Source: JANRKT01 sp033763355
GTDB lineage: Bacteria; Bacteroidota; Bacteroidia; Chitinophagales; Chitinophagaceae
Length of the DNA stretch: 42,347 nt
Assembly (NCBI GenBank): GCA_033763355.1
Contig: JANRKT010000112.1
Span: 1-42,347, forward strand
Direction of reading: 5' to 3'
Shown: in pieces, positions 33,778 through 41,907 of the stretch
Layout of the letters: each line of letters begins with the position of its first letter
How positions within the stretch are numbered: the stretch's first letter is position 1
The notes under the pieces: model-generated
Told to the model about the DNA's origin: nothing
The model's database searches: none
What the model saw: only the letters and a program-made list of their open reading frames with translations
Translations under genes and position numbers: made by a program

Positions 33778-34353
33778 TTACATCCTTGCCGGTTTGCCCT
33801 GCGGGAATGTTGCCATTATTTTGGTTACCGCATTGCTGATTACTTCTTCAGGGTTTTTAGGCTGCTTTTCAAATTCAGCAGTTCCCGTTCCTTCCCAGAT
33901 CAGCCTTTGCGTTTTTGCATCTATTACATCAATCATCAGGGAACCATCCTTGTAATTGTTTGCCTGAACAGTGGTGCTCCCCGAAGTGGCGCCGTAACCA
34001 CCCCAATACCCATAGGGCCTGTACGCCCCGCCATAACCATAAAAATTGGTGTTGGCAGATAAATACCTTTTGTTTTTTACAACAGAAACGGCATTGACCA
34101 CCAGGTCGGGGTTACTGTGGTTTTCAGTGTAGCCCTTCCTGAGCATTTCTGCCCTGATGGAGTTCCAGATGCGGTCTTCATTCAGCTCACTTACATTCCT
34201 GTTCGTTACCAGGTAGTACAGGCTAAAGGTTTTGTAAGCTGAAAAGTTAGTTGACCTGTCGTAATCGGAGGTCACATTAAGGGTTGGTTTGCACGAAACC
34301 ATAAAAAATACCGGCAGGGCCAGTAAAAGACTTTTGAATGTTACTTTCTTCAT
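33778..34353 (-). CDS. DUF4136 family lipoprotein
   Basis: 191 residues. The N-terminus (MKKVTFKSLLLALPVFFMVS-C) carries a lipobox, predicting lipidation at about C21. The DUF4136 domain follows: VTSDYDRSTNFSAYKTFSLY, RIWNSIRAEMLRKGYTENHS, then a Gly/Tyr-rich stretch and GSLMIDVIDAKTQRLIWEGT. It is probably an outer-membrane lipoprotein of unknown function. It is first gene after promoter copy C, 37 bp from its -7-like box. Confidence 0.9.
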   Translation of the reverse strand: MKKVTFKSLLLALPVFFMVSCKPTLNVTSDYDRSTNFSAYKTFSLYYLVTNRNVSELNEDRIWNSIRAEMLRKGYTENHSNPDLVVNAVSVVKNKRYLSANTNFYGYGGAYRPYGYWGGYGATSGSTTVQANNYKDGSLMIDVIDAKTQRLIWEGTGTAEFEKQPKNPEEVISNAVTKIMATFPQGKPARM

Positions 34354-34722
34354 AAAAAAAATTTTGTTTTTAAAAAATTAAACACAGTGCAAGATTAGCA
34401 TGCGGGAAAGGCGATTCTGTTCAGATAATTTGATCCGAACGAGCAAAAGGGCAGAAACTAGTTCGGTTCTTTTAATCCGAACGCAGCGGCTTTACAAATG
34501 AACGGCCGTAAACGAAAATGAAATAAGGCGAATGGATGAAAAACCTGAGGTTTTGTCCGGAAGGTTTAATTTTTTAGTTACACCCTGGCAGATACCGGAG
34601 ATAAGGAGGATCTGAAAGTTTTGAACCGGAAGGTTCATATATTAAATCCGGGAATTGGATAAGAACCAGGTAAATTACTGATAAGAAGTTATAATGCCCT
34701 TTAATCAACTCAATCAGGCAAA
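34354..34722. other. 369-bp intergenic region holding promoter copy C; remainder without genes
   Basis: The left part is the promoter module at 34390-34482. The right part has no convincing ORF. It contains an imperfect direct repeat (GTTTTG-tCCGGAAGGTT at about 34550-34566 and GTTTTG-aaCCGGAAGGTT at 34618-34635), whose meaning is unknown. Confidence 0.5.
34390..34482 (-). promoter_or_regulatory. Conserved promoter/operator module, copy C (DUF4136-DUF2147)
   Basis: Plus-strand order: CAAGATTA (34390-34397, complement of -7-like TAATCTTG), GATCCGAAC (34432-34440), 20 bp, GTTCGG (34461-34466), 10 bp, CCGAAC (34477-34482). The spacing from the inner half-site to the -7-like box is again 34 bp. 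AAGGCGAT and CTGTTCAGAT blocks are shared with copy B. Confidence 0.7.
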
Positions 34723-35772
34723 TCATTTCATTTGCCTGATCCATTGCTTAATAAGTTCAACCCCCTCTTTGTGCATTACACTTCTTCCCAGTTCAGGCAT
34801 CATCACCCCGGGGTCGTTCGATTCCATCCTGTAAATTAATATAGACTCATCCGGCTTACCAGGCAAAATATCAAATTTCCTGTTGCCGCTTCCCCTGCCG
34901 GCTGCTACCGGTGTTTTATAAATACCAAGCTTTAACGGATCAGTTTCTGAAGTATTAAGGTTTAAACCGGATGTGGCAGCAGGGCCATGAGGGTTATGGC
35001 AGTGTGCACAGTTAATATCAAGCCATATTCTTGCACGTTCTTCAACAGAACCCGAAGAAAGATTGTTCCAAACTGCTGCTTTGGGAATTTTTGTTAATTC
35101 AGGTAACCCGGATAATATTCCTGACTGCTGCCAGTGCTGCAATTGATTCTCTTTTATTGCGCCATATTCCTTTTCACCATTCAACTGTTTTGCAGATGGC
35201 CCGATGGGGACCAATTCTTCCGAACGGTTGTGGCAACCCTTACACTGGTTGCTATTGGGAATAAAGTAAGCATGCTTTTGCTTCTTCCCTCTCTCATCAA
35301 CATAACTCACTTCCTTCTGCTCCCCGGCCACATCAAGAAATGCGTCTGTTTGCTCTTCATTCCAGATATAAGGCAGCGCTTTCCATCCTTTCCCATCTTT
35401 TATGAGAAGCCTCGTCTCTATTAATCTTCTGCCTTGGGATTCATCGCGAAAATCCTTCGGGAAATAAAAAGTTTTGATCAATACCGTTCCTTCCGGAAAT
35501 GCAAATACCGTACTGTCATTGTACATCACCTTTTTTCCTTCCGGCACTTTTACAAATCTTAGTTTTTCTGCATAATCTGAAAACAGCGGGGTATTAAGAT
35601 CATAAGAAAATACATCCTTTGCGGGCCGCTGTTCAGCAACAGGCGCTGCAAAAAAATTATAAGCTGAAAGTTTATCAGGAATTTCTGTTGTGGAATAACT
35701 GTTATTGGATTTCCATATTACAAAACTGCCGCAAAAAATAAACAGCACCAATATCAGCAGTGTGCGGATCAT
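34723..35772 (-). CDS. SO2930-type diheme c-type cytochrome
   Basis: 349 residues with a short N-terminal hydrophobic export segment (LLILVLFIFCGSFVIW). Two haem c-binding CxxCH motifs are present: CKGCH after YFIPNSNQ and CAHCH after WLDIN, about 80 residues apart. A C-terminal ESILIYRMESNDPGVMMPEL segment could supply the Met axial ligand. It matches the family that is habitually paired with a parallel beta-helix protein, as here, 3 bp downstream of that gene. It is probably a periplasmic redox protein with unknown partner. Confidence 0.88.
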   Translation of the reverse strand: MIRTLLILVLFIFCGSFVIWKSNNSYSTTEIPDKLSAYNFFAAPVAEQRPAKDVFSYDLNTPLFSDYAEKLRFVKVPEGKKVMYNDSTVFAFPEGTVLIKTFYFPKDFRDESQGRRLIETRLLIKDGKGWKALPYIWNEEQTDAFLDVAGEQKEVSYVDERGKKQKHAYFIPNSNQCKGCHNRSEELVPIGPSAKQLNGEKEYGAIKENQLQHWQQSGILSGLPELTKIPKAAVWNNLSSGSVEERARIWLDINCAHCHNPHGPAATSGLNLNTSETDPLKLGIYKTPVAAGRGSGNRKFDILPGKPDESILIYRMESNDPGVMMPELGRSVMHKEGVELIKQWIRQMK

Positions 35773-35775
35773 AAC

Positions 35776-36978
35776 TTACAGTTTAACTTCTGCCAGCGCT
35801 TTGTGAAAACAATCGCAGGGTTTGCTGTCCCTTGAAATTTTTTTAAAATTATTGACAGCGTCAAGGTTGGCATAAGTTGCACCATTATTGTTCTGCAGGC
35901 AAATGCGGTATTCTGGTTTGTAAACAGCATTGGCCTCAGTAATTTTTTCATCGGGCACACCATCATACACAATATCAGGCACATTCTTTCCAAATTTTAA
36001 TTTAAAGCGGTAAAGTTTGCCCATCCTTCCACGCATGGTTGCACGCCGTTTTTCTTTTTCATATACATTATCATGTATGCTGATGGCAACAGGATAGGGA
36101 TAGTATGCGCTGTCCTTAATTTCATTCTCAGTAATATAATAGCTTACAATGCCGGTGCCAACTGTTCTGTTATTGATGATTTTATTGTTGAACACTTCCA
36201 CGTTATTGGCTGCAAGGAGCAGTATCCCTGTTCCCTGCGGCACTTTGGCCACGATGTTTCCTTTTGGTGCAAAATTTACCGTGTTATTGTCCTTAATAAG
36301 GTTGTTGAAAACCCTGCAATAACCCCCTTTCTTAACCTGCAGGTCGGGCAAATCAAAAACAAGTATGCCACCGGTATTGTTTACCGCTTCATTGCCATAC
36401 ACATCCGCATACAATGAATTTTCTATTTCAATGCCTGCAACATTCTCATACGCTTTATTGTTTCTAACAATGATATTTTTAGATTGCCCTACATAAATAC
36501 CGGCATCCGAAGATCCCCTCGCAATGCAATTTTCTATCAGCACCTTTTCACATTGAACCGGGTACAAAGCATAAGAGCCATTCTTCTTGCTCAGTTGTCC
36601 TGTCCATTCCGCCTTTACCCTTCTGAACGTAATGCCATTTACATTCATCGCTTTTATACAATCCCCTTTGGCATCCTGAACGGTAAGGTCTTCAAGAACA
36701 ATATTGGTACAGTTAGAAATCCTTAACCCCTCGGCGCCGTTGTTCTGGCCTTTAAATGAAAGAATGGTTTTATCAATCCCTTTTCCTCTGATGATAATAT
36801 TTTTCCTGCCTTCAACAGATAAGGTTGAAGAAAAGCTGAAATTTCCTTCTTCTGCCTCTATTGTTGCCCCATCCTCTGCCATAATAAAACGGGTTTGCCA
36901 TTTTTTTTGAACATCTGGCTGTGCTGCTGAAACAAAAGAAACAAGACAAAACAGGATGAGCAATCTGAAATTCATCAA
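35776..36978 (-). CDS. Secreted parallel beta-helix repeat protein (cytochrome partner)
   Basis: 400 residues with a signal peptide (NFRLLILFCLVSFVSAAQ). Repeated right-handed beta-helix rungs follow (NIIIRGKGIDKTILSF, NIVLEDLTVQDAKGDCIK, NIIVRNNKAYENVAGIEIEN, NNVEVFNNKIINN). The C-terminal part (about 310-400) contains several Cys (RICLQNNN, PCDCFHKAL). It belongs to the beta-helix family that co-occurs with SO2930-type cytochromes, whose gene starts 3 bp after its stop. The function of the pair is unknown. Confidence 0.87.
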   Translation of the reverse strand: MMNFRLLILFCLVSFVSAAQPDVQKKWQTRFIMAEDGATIEAEEGNFSFSSTLSVEGRKNIIIRGKGIDKTILSFKGQNNGAEGLRISNCTNIVLEDLTVQDAKGDCIKAMNVNGITFRRVKAEWTGQLSKKNGSYALYPVQCEKVLIENCIARGSSDAGIYVGQSKNIIVRNNKAYENVAGIEIENSLYADVYGNEAVNNTGGILVFDLPDLQVKKGGYCRVFNNLIKDNNTVNFAPKGNIVAKVPQGTGILLLAANNVEVFNNKIINNRTVGTGIVSYYITENEIKDSAYYPYPVAISIHDNVYEKEKRRATMRGRMGKLYRFKLKFGKNVPDIVYDGVPDEKITEANAVYKPEYRICLQNNNGATYANLDAVNNFKKISRDSKPCDCFHKALAEVKL

Positions 36979-37027
36979 AAAGATTTTCTTAAAATTAATG
37001 AATTAAATCACTTATAATTCCGGCAGT

Positions 37028-37084
37028 GTTCAGCTATACGTGAACAACGTTCCGGGTTGTATTTTGCTGCATGCAAAATACCGG
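37028..37084. repeat. Two adjacent hairpins between idi and the beta-helix gene
   Basis: GTTCA / TGAAC at 37028-37032 and 37041-37045, then a perfect 9-bp stem GTATTTTGC / GCAAAATAC (37059-37067 and 37073-37081). The larger stem could mark the 3' end of the idi transcript, although no T tract follows on the minus strand. Confidence 0.4.
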
Positions 37085-37141
37085 CACTTTACACAAGTAC
37101 AAAAAACATGAAACTGGGGAGAATAGCAATAGCCGGTATGC

Positions 37142-37675
37142 TTATGCCGCTACCGTTACATTTTCAAGATATTCCTCCACTTTGGGGAAGGCAATTTTAA
37201 ACCACTCTGTGTATTTATGCGGATGGGAGGAGAGGGAAGACCTTATTTCAGATATGCTTTTATAGCAATAATCACTAACTTCTTCAGGGTCGGGCTGAAT
37301 ACTCCCTTCGTGGTAACCTATAAAGACATGGTCATATTCATGCTCGGTAAGCCCGTTATCAAATTTTGCCAGGTAGGTGAACCGGAACACTTCATTAAGC
37401 TGTGCTGTAAATCCCAGCTCTTCTTTCAGGCGTCGCTGCGCTGAATATGATGTATCCTCTCCCGGAAGCGGATGGCTGCAACAGGCGTTGGTCCATAAAC
37501 CACCGCTATGGTATTTGTTTAAAGCCCGGCGTTGCAGCAGCATTTCGCCTTTGTTGTTAAGAATAAATACACTGAATGCTCTGTGCAAAATGCCCTTGCG
37601 GTGAGCTTCCATTTTGGGCATGGTACCGGTTTGCTCATCCTTTTCATTTACCAATATTACTTCATGCTCAGTCAT
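37142..37675 (-). CDS. idi: Isopentenyl-diphosphate delta-isomerase, type 1
   Basis: Interconverts IPP and DMAPP, feeding isoprenoid and carotenoid synthesis. The 177-residue Nudix-fold product shows the family start (VILVNEKDEQTGTMPKMEAH), the metal-site GGLWTNACCSHPLPGE with the catalytic Cys, and ATQRRLKEELGF-like SAQRRLKEELGF (Nudix helix). The catalytic-Glu segment TEHEYDHVF follows. Length fits type 1 enzymes. It lies 87 bp downstream of crtB on the same strand, fitting one pigment gene cluster. Confidence 0.95.
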   Translation of the reverse strand: MTEHEVILVNEKDEQTGTMPKMEAHRKGILHRAFSVFILNNKGEMLLQRRALNKYHSGGLWTNACCSHPLPGEDTSYSAQRRLKEELGFTAQLNEVFRFTYLAKFDNGLTEHEYDHVFIGYHEGSIQPDPEEVSDYCYKSISEIRSSLSSHPHKYTEWFKIAFPKVEEYLENVTVAA

Positions 37676-37762
37676 ATTCTAAATTACCAAATAAACAGCA
37701 GGAAAAAGCGGGATGAGGAAAAATTGTGAAGTATCAAAAAAAGCGGTGCAATATTTGAAAAT

Positions 37763-38599
37763 TTAAAGGATGTTAAGCTGAGTGCGGATAACTGCTTTTG
37801 TTGCCACCCATGCTTTGGCATAATTGGGAATGCGGATCCGTTCCTTCATAATACGCTGGGGCTTTACCTTCTTTATCTTTTTAAAAAGGCTGATATAATA
37901 TTTATATGCAAGATAAACTCCGAAACGGGCTTTAAAGGGCAGGTGGATGATGCCTTCATACGCGTGTTGAAAATTTTCGCTAATGTCATCCTCAATTTGT
38001 TTTTTCATTGACGGGCTGAAATTGGTAAAATCAACACCCGGAAAATAAGTACGGTTCAACTGATTGTAATCGGCTTTTATATCCCGCAGAAAATTTACTT
38101 TTTGAAATGCAGCCCCCAGAGACCTTGCATGTGGCCTCAGCTTTTCATACAATTTTTTGTCCCCTTCACAAAAAACACAAAGGCACATTAAACCCACCAC
38201 TTCAGCGCTGCCGTAAATGTATTCTTCATAACCCGCTTTATCATATTGCTGTTTGCTCAGATCAAACTCCATGCTCTTAAAAAAAGCTTCTATCAGGTGA
38301 TGATCAATGTCATACCTGTTTACTGTAAGCTGGAAGCTGTTGAGTATCGGGTTCAAACTTATCCCCCTTTGTATCGCTGCGTAAGTTTCTTCCTTAAAAA
38401 CGCCAAGGAGTGATTCCTTGTCAAAATCGTGGAAGGTATCTACTATTTCATCAGCAAAACGTACAAAACCATAAATGTCATAAATGGGTTGCCTGATGTC
38501 ATGATGCAACAGACGTATTGCACTGCTGAAAGAAGTGCTGTACGTTTTTGTTGTAAGCTTACTGCACGAATGGCTTACATCATGAAACAATTTTATCAT
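37763..38599 (-). CDS. crtB: Phytoene synthase (squalene/phytoene synthase family)
   Basis: Condenses two GGPP to phytoene. 278 residues with both Asp-rich motifs: RFADEIVD near residue 45-52 and NFLRDIKADYNQLNRTYFP near 168 (L-R-D-x3-D). Also visible are KTYSTSFSSAIRLL at the start and YIYGSAEVVGLMCL in the middle. The size and the context of crtI upstream favour CrtB over a squalene-type synthase. There are 77 bp between crtI and this gene. Confidence 0.94.
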   Translation of the reverse strand: MIKLFHDVSHSCSKLTTKTYSTSFSSAIRLLHHDIRQPIYDIYGFVRFADEIVDTFHDFDKESLLGVFKEETYAAIQRGISLNPILNSFQLTVNRYDIDHHLIEAFFKSMEFDLSKQQYDKAGYEEYIYGSAEVVGLMCLCVFCEGDKKLYEKLRPHARSLGAAFQKVNFLRDIKADYNQLNRTYFPGVDFTNFSPSMKKQIEDDISENFQHAYEGIIHLPFKARFGVYLAYKYYISLFKKIKKVKPQRIMKERIRIPNYAKAWVATKAVIRTQLNIL

Positions 38600-38676
38600 A
38601 GTTACTTTGTTTTGTATTTAGCATAGCAACCTTAAACTTTCCTTAGCATAATAACAGTAATTTACAAAAAGAGTTT

Positions 38677-40152
38677 TCATCCGAAATATTTTATTACCTG
38701 CCCGGCCACCACTTCGCCGCTGATGAGGCTTGGCGGCACGCCCGGCCCCGGCACCGTTAGCTGGCCTGTATAAAATAAATTATTGATTTTTTTACTTCTG
38801 CAGCCGGGTTTTAAAACTGCTGTTTGCATTAAGGTATTCGCCAGGCCATAAGCGTTCCCTTTAAAAGCATTGTATTCGCTTATAAAATCACGCTGCCCGA
38901 ATGTTTTTTTATAAATGATGTTATGCCGTATTTGTTCACCCGTTTTTCTTTCAAACCGGTCAGCAATAAGATTAAAATATTTTTCCCTCAACTCATCCGT
39001 ATCACCTTCAAGGCCTGCTGCCACTGGTATAAGGAAAAAAAGATTTTCGCAATTGGCCGGTGCACAGGAGGTGTCAGTAACAGAAGGTGCACTTACATAA
39101 AACAACGGATCCAATGGCCATTTTTTTGAACTGTATATTTCTTTTCCGTGTTCATCAAAGGATGTGTCAAAGAACAACGAATGGTGCAGGATGCTCTTTA
39201 ATTTTTTATTCAGCCCTACATAGTATATCAGGCAGCCCGGGGCCATCACCCTTTTCTGCCAGTACGCTTCATCATAACTCCTGTAGCCGGGTGAAAGCAG
39301 GCTGCTTTCAATAAAATGATAATCTGCCCCCCCTATTACTACATCAGCATCGTAAATACTGCCATCGGCTGTTATTACTTTTTTGGCTGCATTCTTGTCT
39401 ATTTCAATTGCCGTAACATCTTTGTTAAAATAAATTTCAGCACCCAGTTCTTTAACCAGTTTACACATGCCGTCAACAATACTGTACATTCCCCCTTCAG
39501 GATACCATGTGCCTAATTTAATATCAGCATAATTCATTAAACTGTACAATGCCGGGGTATTTTCAGGTAACGCACCGAGGAATAAAACCGGAAATTCCAT
39601 TAATTGTTTCAGTTTCGGGTGCCGAAAATACCTGTGGATATGATTTTTAATGGAATTAAAAACATCAAGCTTCATCACACCCTTTATCAGATCCCAGTCA
39701 AGAAATTCTTTATAAGACTGCCCGGGTTTAAAAACCAGTTTATTTATACCAACATTATACTTATACGCTGCCCCTGACATGAATTTATCAAGCTGGGCCC
39801 CGGCACCCGGTTCAATTAAATCAAACAAGCGTTTTAATTCATTATAATCGGCAGGTATGTTCATCGGCCCCTCCTGCCAATATATACGATAAGAAGGGTT
39901 AAGGCGGTGCAGCGAATAATAATCAGCAACCTTTTTTCCAAACTGATTAAAAAACCTTTCAAATACGTCGGGCATCCAATACCAGCTTGGTCCCATATCA
40001 AACTTAAACCCGCCGGCTACAAGTTGCCTTGCCCTGCCACCGGGGACTGTATGTTTTTCCAATACCGTTACGTGCCATCCCGCCTTAGCCATAAAAGCTG
40101 CGGCAGACAGGCCTGCAAAACCACTTCCTATTACAATTACTTTTTTAGGCAC
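38677..40152 (-). CDS. crtI: Phytoene desaturase (CrtI type)
   Basis: Introduces double bonds into phytoene to give lycopene, using FAD. 491 residues. The dinucleotide-binding motif is at the N-terminus (VIVIGSGFAGLSAAAFMAKA), followed by PGGRARQLVAGGFKFDMGPS. The C-terminal bacterial-type desaturase signature NLFYTGQLTVPGPGVPPSLI is present. The gene starts 15 bp after the ECF sigma factor stop, so it is probably the first enzyme gene in the transcript driven from 40695-40725. Confidence 0.95.
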   Translation of the reverse strand: MPKKVIVIGSGFAGLSAAAFMAKAGWHVTVLEKHTVPGGRARQLVAGGFKFDMGPSWYWMPDVFERFFNQFGKKVADYYSLHRLNPSYRIYWQEGPMNIPADYNELKRLFDLIEPGAGAQLDKFMSGAAYKYNVGINKLVFKPGQSYKEFLDWDLIKGVMKLDVFNSIKNHIHRYFRHPKLKQLMEFPVLFLGALPENTPALYSLMNYADIKLGTWYPEGGMYSIVDGMCKLVKELGAEIYFNKDVTAIEIDKNAAKKVITADGSIYDADVVIGGADYHFIESSLLSPGYRSYDEAYWQKRVMAPGCLIYYVGLNKKLKSILHHSLFFDTSFDEHGKEIYSSKKWPLDPLFYVSAPSVTDTSCAPANCENLFFLIPVAAGLEGDTDELREKYFNLIADRFERKTGEQIRHNIIYKKTFGQRDFISEYNAFKGNAYGLANTLMQTAVLKPGCRSKKINNLFYTGQLTVPGPGVPPSLISGEVVAGQVIKYFG

Positions 40153-40167
40153 TATAAAGCAGAATGT

Positions 40168-40668
40168 TTAAAACCTGCTGATCCGGGCTTTCAGCAGTTT
40201 GCGTGCAAAATGGATACGGCTTTTTATAGTTCCCAGGGGTTCGTGAAGCATGCCTGAAATTTCATGATATTTAAACCCTTCAAAATATAACATAAATGGT
40301 TTTTTGAAAATGTCGGGCAACTGGTGAATAGCTTCATATATTTCTTTCATATACAGGTTTCCTTCAGCGGAATTACTGATAGCAGCCTGGTTGTAATTTA
40401 ATAAGAAATCATTTGAAGTATTATCAAAGATGGTGTTTTGTTTGGCCCGTCTGCGGTAATTGTTAATGAAAATGTTCCGCATAATGGTGTATAGCCAGGC
40501 TTTTACATTAGTACCTGTATTGTACTTATCCTCGTTGGCAAGCGCCCTGTACATCGTTTCCTGCAAAAGGTCTTTTGCAGTTTTATTGTCTTTGGTTAAG
40601 GTAGAAGCAAAAGGCTTTAAAAAATCGGCATTTTTTACAAGCTCATCTCTGAAATCAATGCTGGGCAT
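40168..40668 (-). CDS. ECF-type RNA polymerase sigma factor of the carotenoid cluster
   Basis: I start it at MPSIDFRDELV (40668). The longer frame (to 40707) would run through the promoter at 40695-40725. The 166 residues contain sigma region 2 (KPFASTLTKDNKTAKDLLQE, YNTGTNVKAWLYTIMRNIFI) and region 4 (IYEAIHQLPDIFKKPFMLYF, HEISGMLHEPLGTIKSRIHF). No anti-sigma gene is next to it. It lies between the CarH-like regulator and crtI, so it probably drives pigment genes when the repressor is released. Confidence 0.93.
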   Translation of the reverse strand: MPSIDFRDELVKNADFLKPFASTLTKDNKTAKDLLQETMYRALANEDKYNTGTNVKAWLYTIMRNIFINNYRRRAKQNTIFDNTSNDFLLNYNQAAISNSAEGNLYMKEIYEAIHQLPDIFKKPFMLYFEGFKYHEISGMLHEPLGTIKSRIHFARKLLKARISRF

Positions 40669-40673
40669 AAAAG

Positions 40674-40766
40674 TTTGTTTAATTGTTAGTTTATCAAAGT
40701 TAAACAAAATGAGAAATGTGACAAAAATTTTTGTTTAAAATATTTGTGAATTATTTAAACAAAAAT
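40674..40766. promoter_or_regulatory. Two nested inverted repeats, candidate operators of the CarH-like regulator
   Basis: TTTGTTTAA (40674-40682) is inverted at 40700-40708, spanning the -7 box and start region. ATTTTTGTTTAAA (40727-40739) is perfectly inverted at 40754-40766, just upstream of the -33 box. All four arms contain the same TTTGTTTAA core. A further TGTTTAAA lies at 40775-40782. Position over the promoter suggests repression. Confidence 0.6.
40695..40725 (-). promoter_or_regulatory. Promoter of the ECF sigma factor / crtI transcript
   Basis: On the minus strand TTTG (complement at 40722-40725) is followed after 19 bp by TAACTTTG (complement 40695-40702). Both boxes and the spacing match the Bacteroidota housekeeping promoter. 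Transcription would begin about 20 bp before the ATG at 40668. Confidence 0.7.
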
Positions 40767-40801
40767 AGCTGCTCTGTTTAAAAGAACCTGTGCCTGATGC
40801 A

Positions 40802-40817
40802 CTTAGTTTAAACTAAG
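40802..40817. promoter_or_regulatory. 16-bp perfect palindrome at the end of the MerR gene
   Basis: CTTAGTTTAAACTAAG overlaps the regulator's stop codon. It shares the GTTTAAAC core with the inverted repeats before the sigma-factor gene, so it could be an additional operator. Confidence 0.4.
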
Positions 40818-41694
40818 AAAGGCTGGATATAAATTCCATTACGTCTGAGAGGGAACGTTTGAAGTTGATTTCAGGCGGGATTTTTTTCTCATAAACGTGG
40901 GCCATCCTACCCGAAATAACAACAGGTACGCTGCTGAATTTCCTGGTAACCTGCAAAAGAAACCTGTCGAAATTAAACCCATGGGAAACCGAAGTGAGGT
41001 GGGAGTACAAAAAATCAGGTTTTTTTAATTTTACAACATATTCCACATCGTCAAGGGGCACACTTGCGCCAAGATAAAGTGTTTTTATTCCCCTGTTTTT
41101 AAGCAGATACTGTATAAAAAGCAAGCCTAATTCATGATATTCGCCTTCCGGTAAAAAAAGAAGAACAGTTTTATTGATGTGCATGTGTGATACAATGCTT
41201 TCAGTTCCCACAATCAATTTCTGCCTGATTACATTTGATACCAGGTGCTCCTGTGCAGGATTAATGTGATTTGTCATCCATAATACACCTATTCTTTCAA
41301 GAAAAGGAAAGATGATCTGATTGATGGCCCTCTCAATTCCCCTTGCCATAATGTAACCGTCAATGGTAACCTCAAACTGTTCAATATCCATGTCAATCAT
41401 TTCCTGTATCAGCTCATTTATCACCCTTTCCTGCTGCGCCTGAACATTGGTAAGGGAAAGTATTTTATCCCTGATCTCGGTTTCGCTCATCCTGTCAATA
41501 TGAGATATCTTATAACCGTATTTATTAAGAAGTGAGATGTTCAGTATAGACTTTAATTCATAATTGCTGTAATACCGTATATTGGTATCTGTGCGCTGCG
41601 GTTTAAGAAATGAGTAACGCTGCTCCCATATCCTGATGGTGTGCGCTTTTATTCCTGTAAGATTTTCGAGGTCTTTAATGGTAAAAGCATTCAT
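40813..41694 (-). CDS. CarH-like MerR-family regulator with B12-binding photoreceptor domain
   Basis: I chose MNAFTIKDLENLTG (41694). The 293 residues comprise a MerR winged-helix domain (1-75, HTIRIWEQRYSFLKPQRTD), a four-helix cap (about 80-165) and a Rossmann-type cobalamin-binding domain (about 170-290). The CarH landmarks are there: W139-x9-E149-H150 (WMTNHINPAQEH) in the cap and ExHxxG with H187 (EYHELG). In CarH, adenosylcobalamin holds a DNA-bound tetramer that light dissociates. Here it would repress the sigma/crt transcript in the dark. GTTTAA-type motifs near 41723 and 41748 suggest autoregulation. Confidence 0.92.
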   Translation of the reverse strand: MNAFTIKDLENLTGIKAHTIRIWEQRYSFLKPQRTDTNIRYYSNYELKSILNISLLNKYGYKISHIDRMSETEIRDKILSLTNVQAQQERVINELIQEMIDMDIEQFEVTIDGYIMARGIERAINQIIFPFLERIGVLWMTNHINPAQEHLVSNVIRQKLIVGTESIVSHMHINKTVLLFLPEGEYHELGLLFIQYLLKNRGIKTLYLGASVPLDDVEYVVKLKKPDFLYSHLTSVSHGFNFDRFLLQVTRKFSSVPVVISGRMAHVYEKKIPPEINFKRSLSDVMEFISSLS

Positions 41695-41907
41695 ACCAAT
41701 AAATAACAAGGCATTTAAAATATTGTTTAACTTTTACCAGAGAAATTATTAAACATCCTGCCCCTGTTTTCTTCAAAATTCAGAAGTTCCTTTGCCGGAC
41801 AGGTATGCAGCTGTTAAGCCGTTAAAAATCAATTTTAAGATTCAAACAGGAAAATAAACAGGTGTGGTAAAATGAGGAAAAAAGCCGGCTGGTAAACCAA
41901 AAACTTT

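Noticed and set aside
21841..34482. GTTCGG/CCGAAC words as a CRISPR-like or transposon-end repeat
   Set aside because: Copies are few, far apart and always upstream of genes at fixed distance to a -7-like box; no spacers, cas genes or transposase are present.
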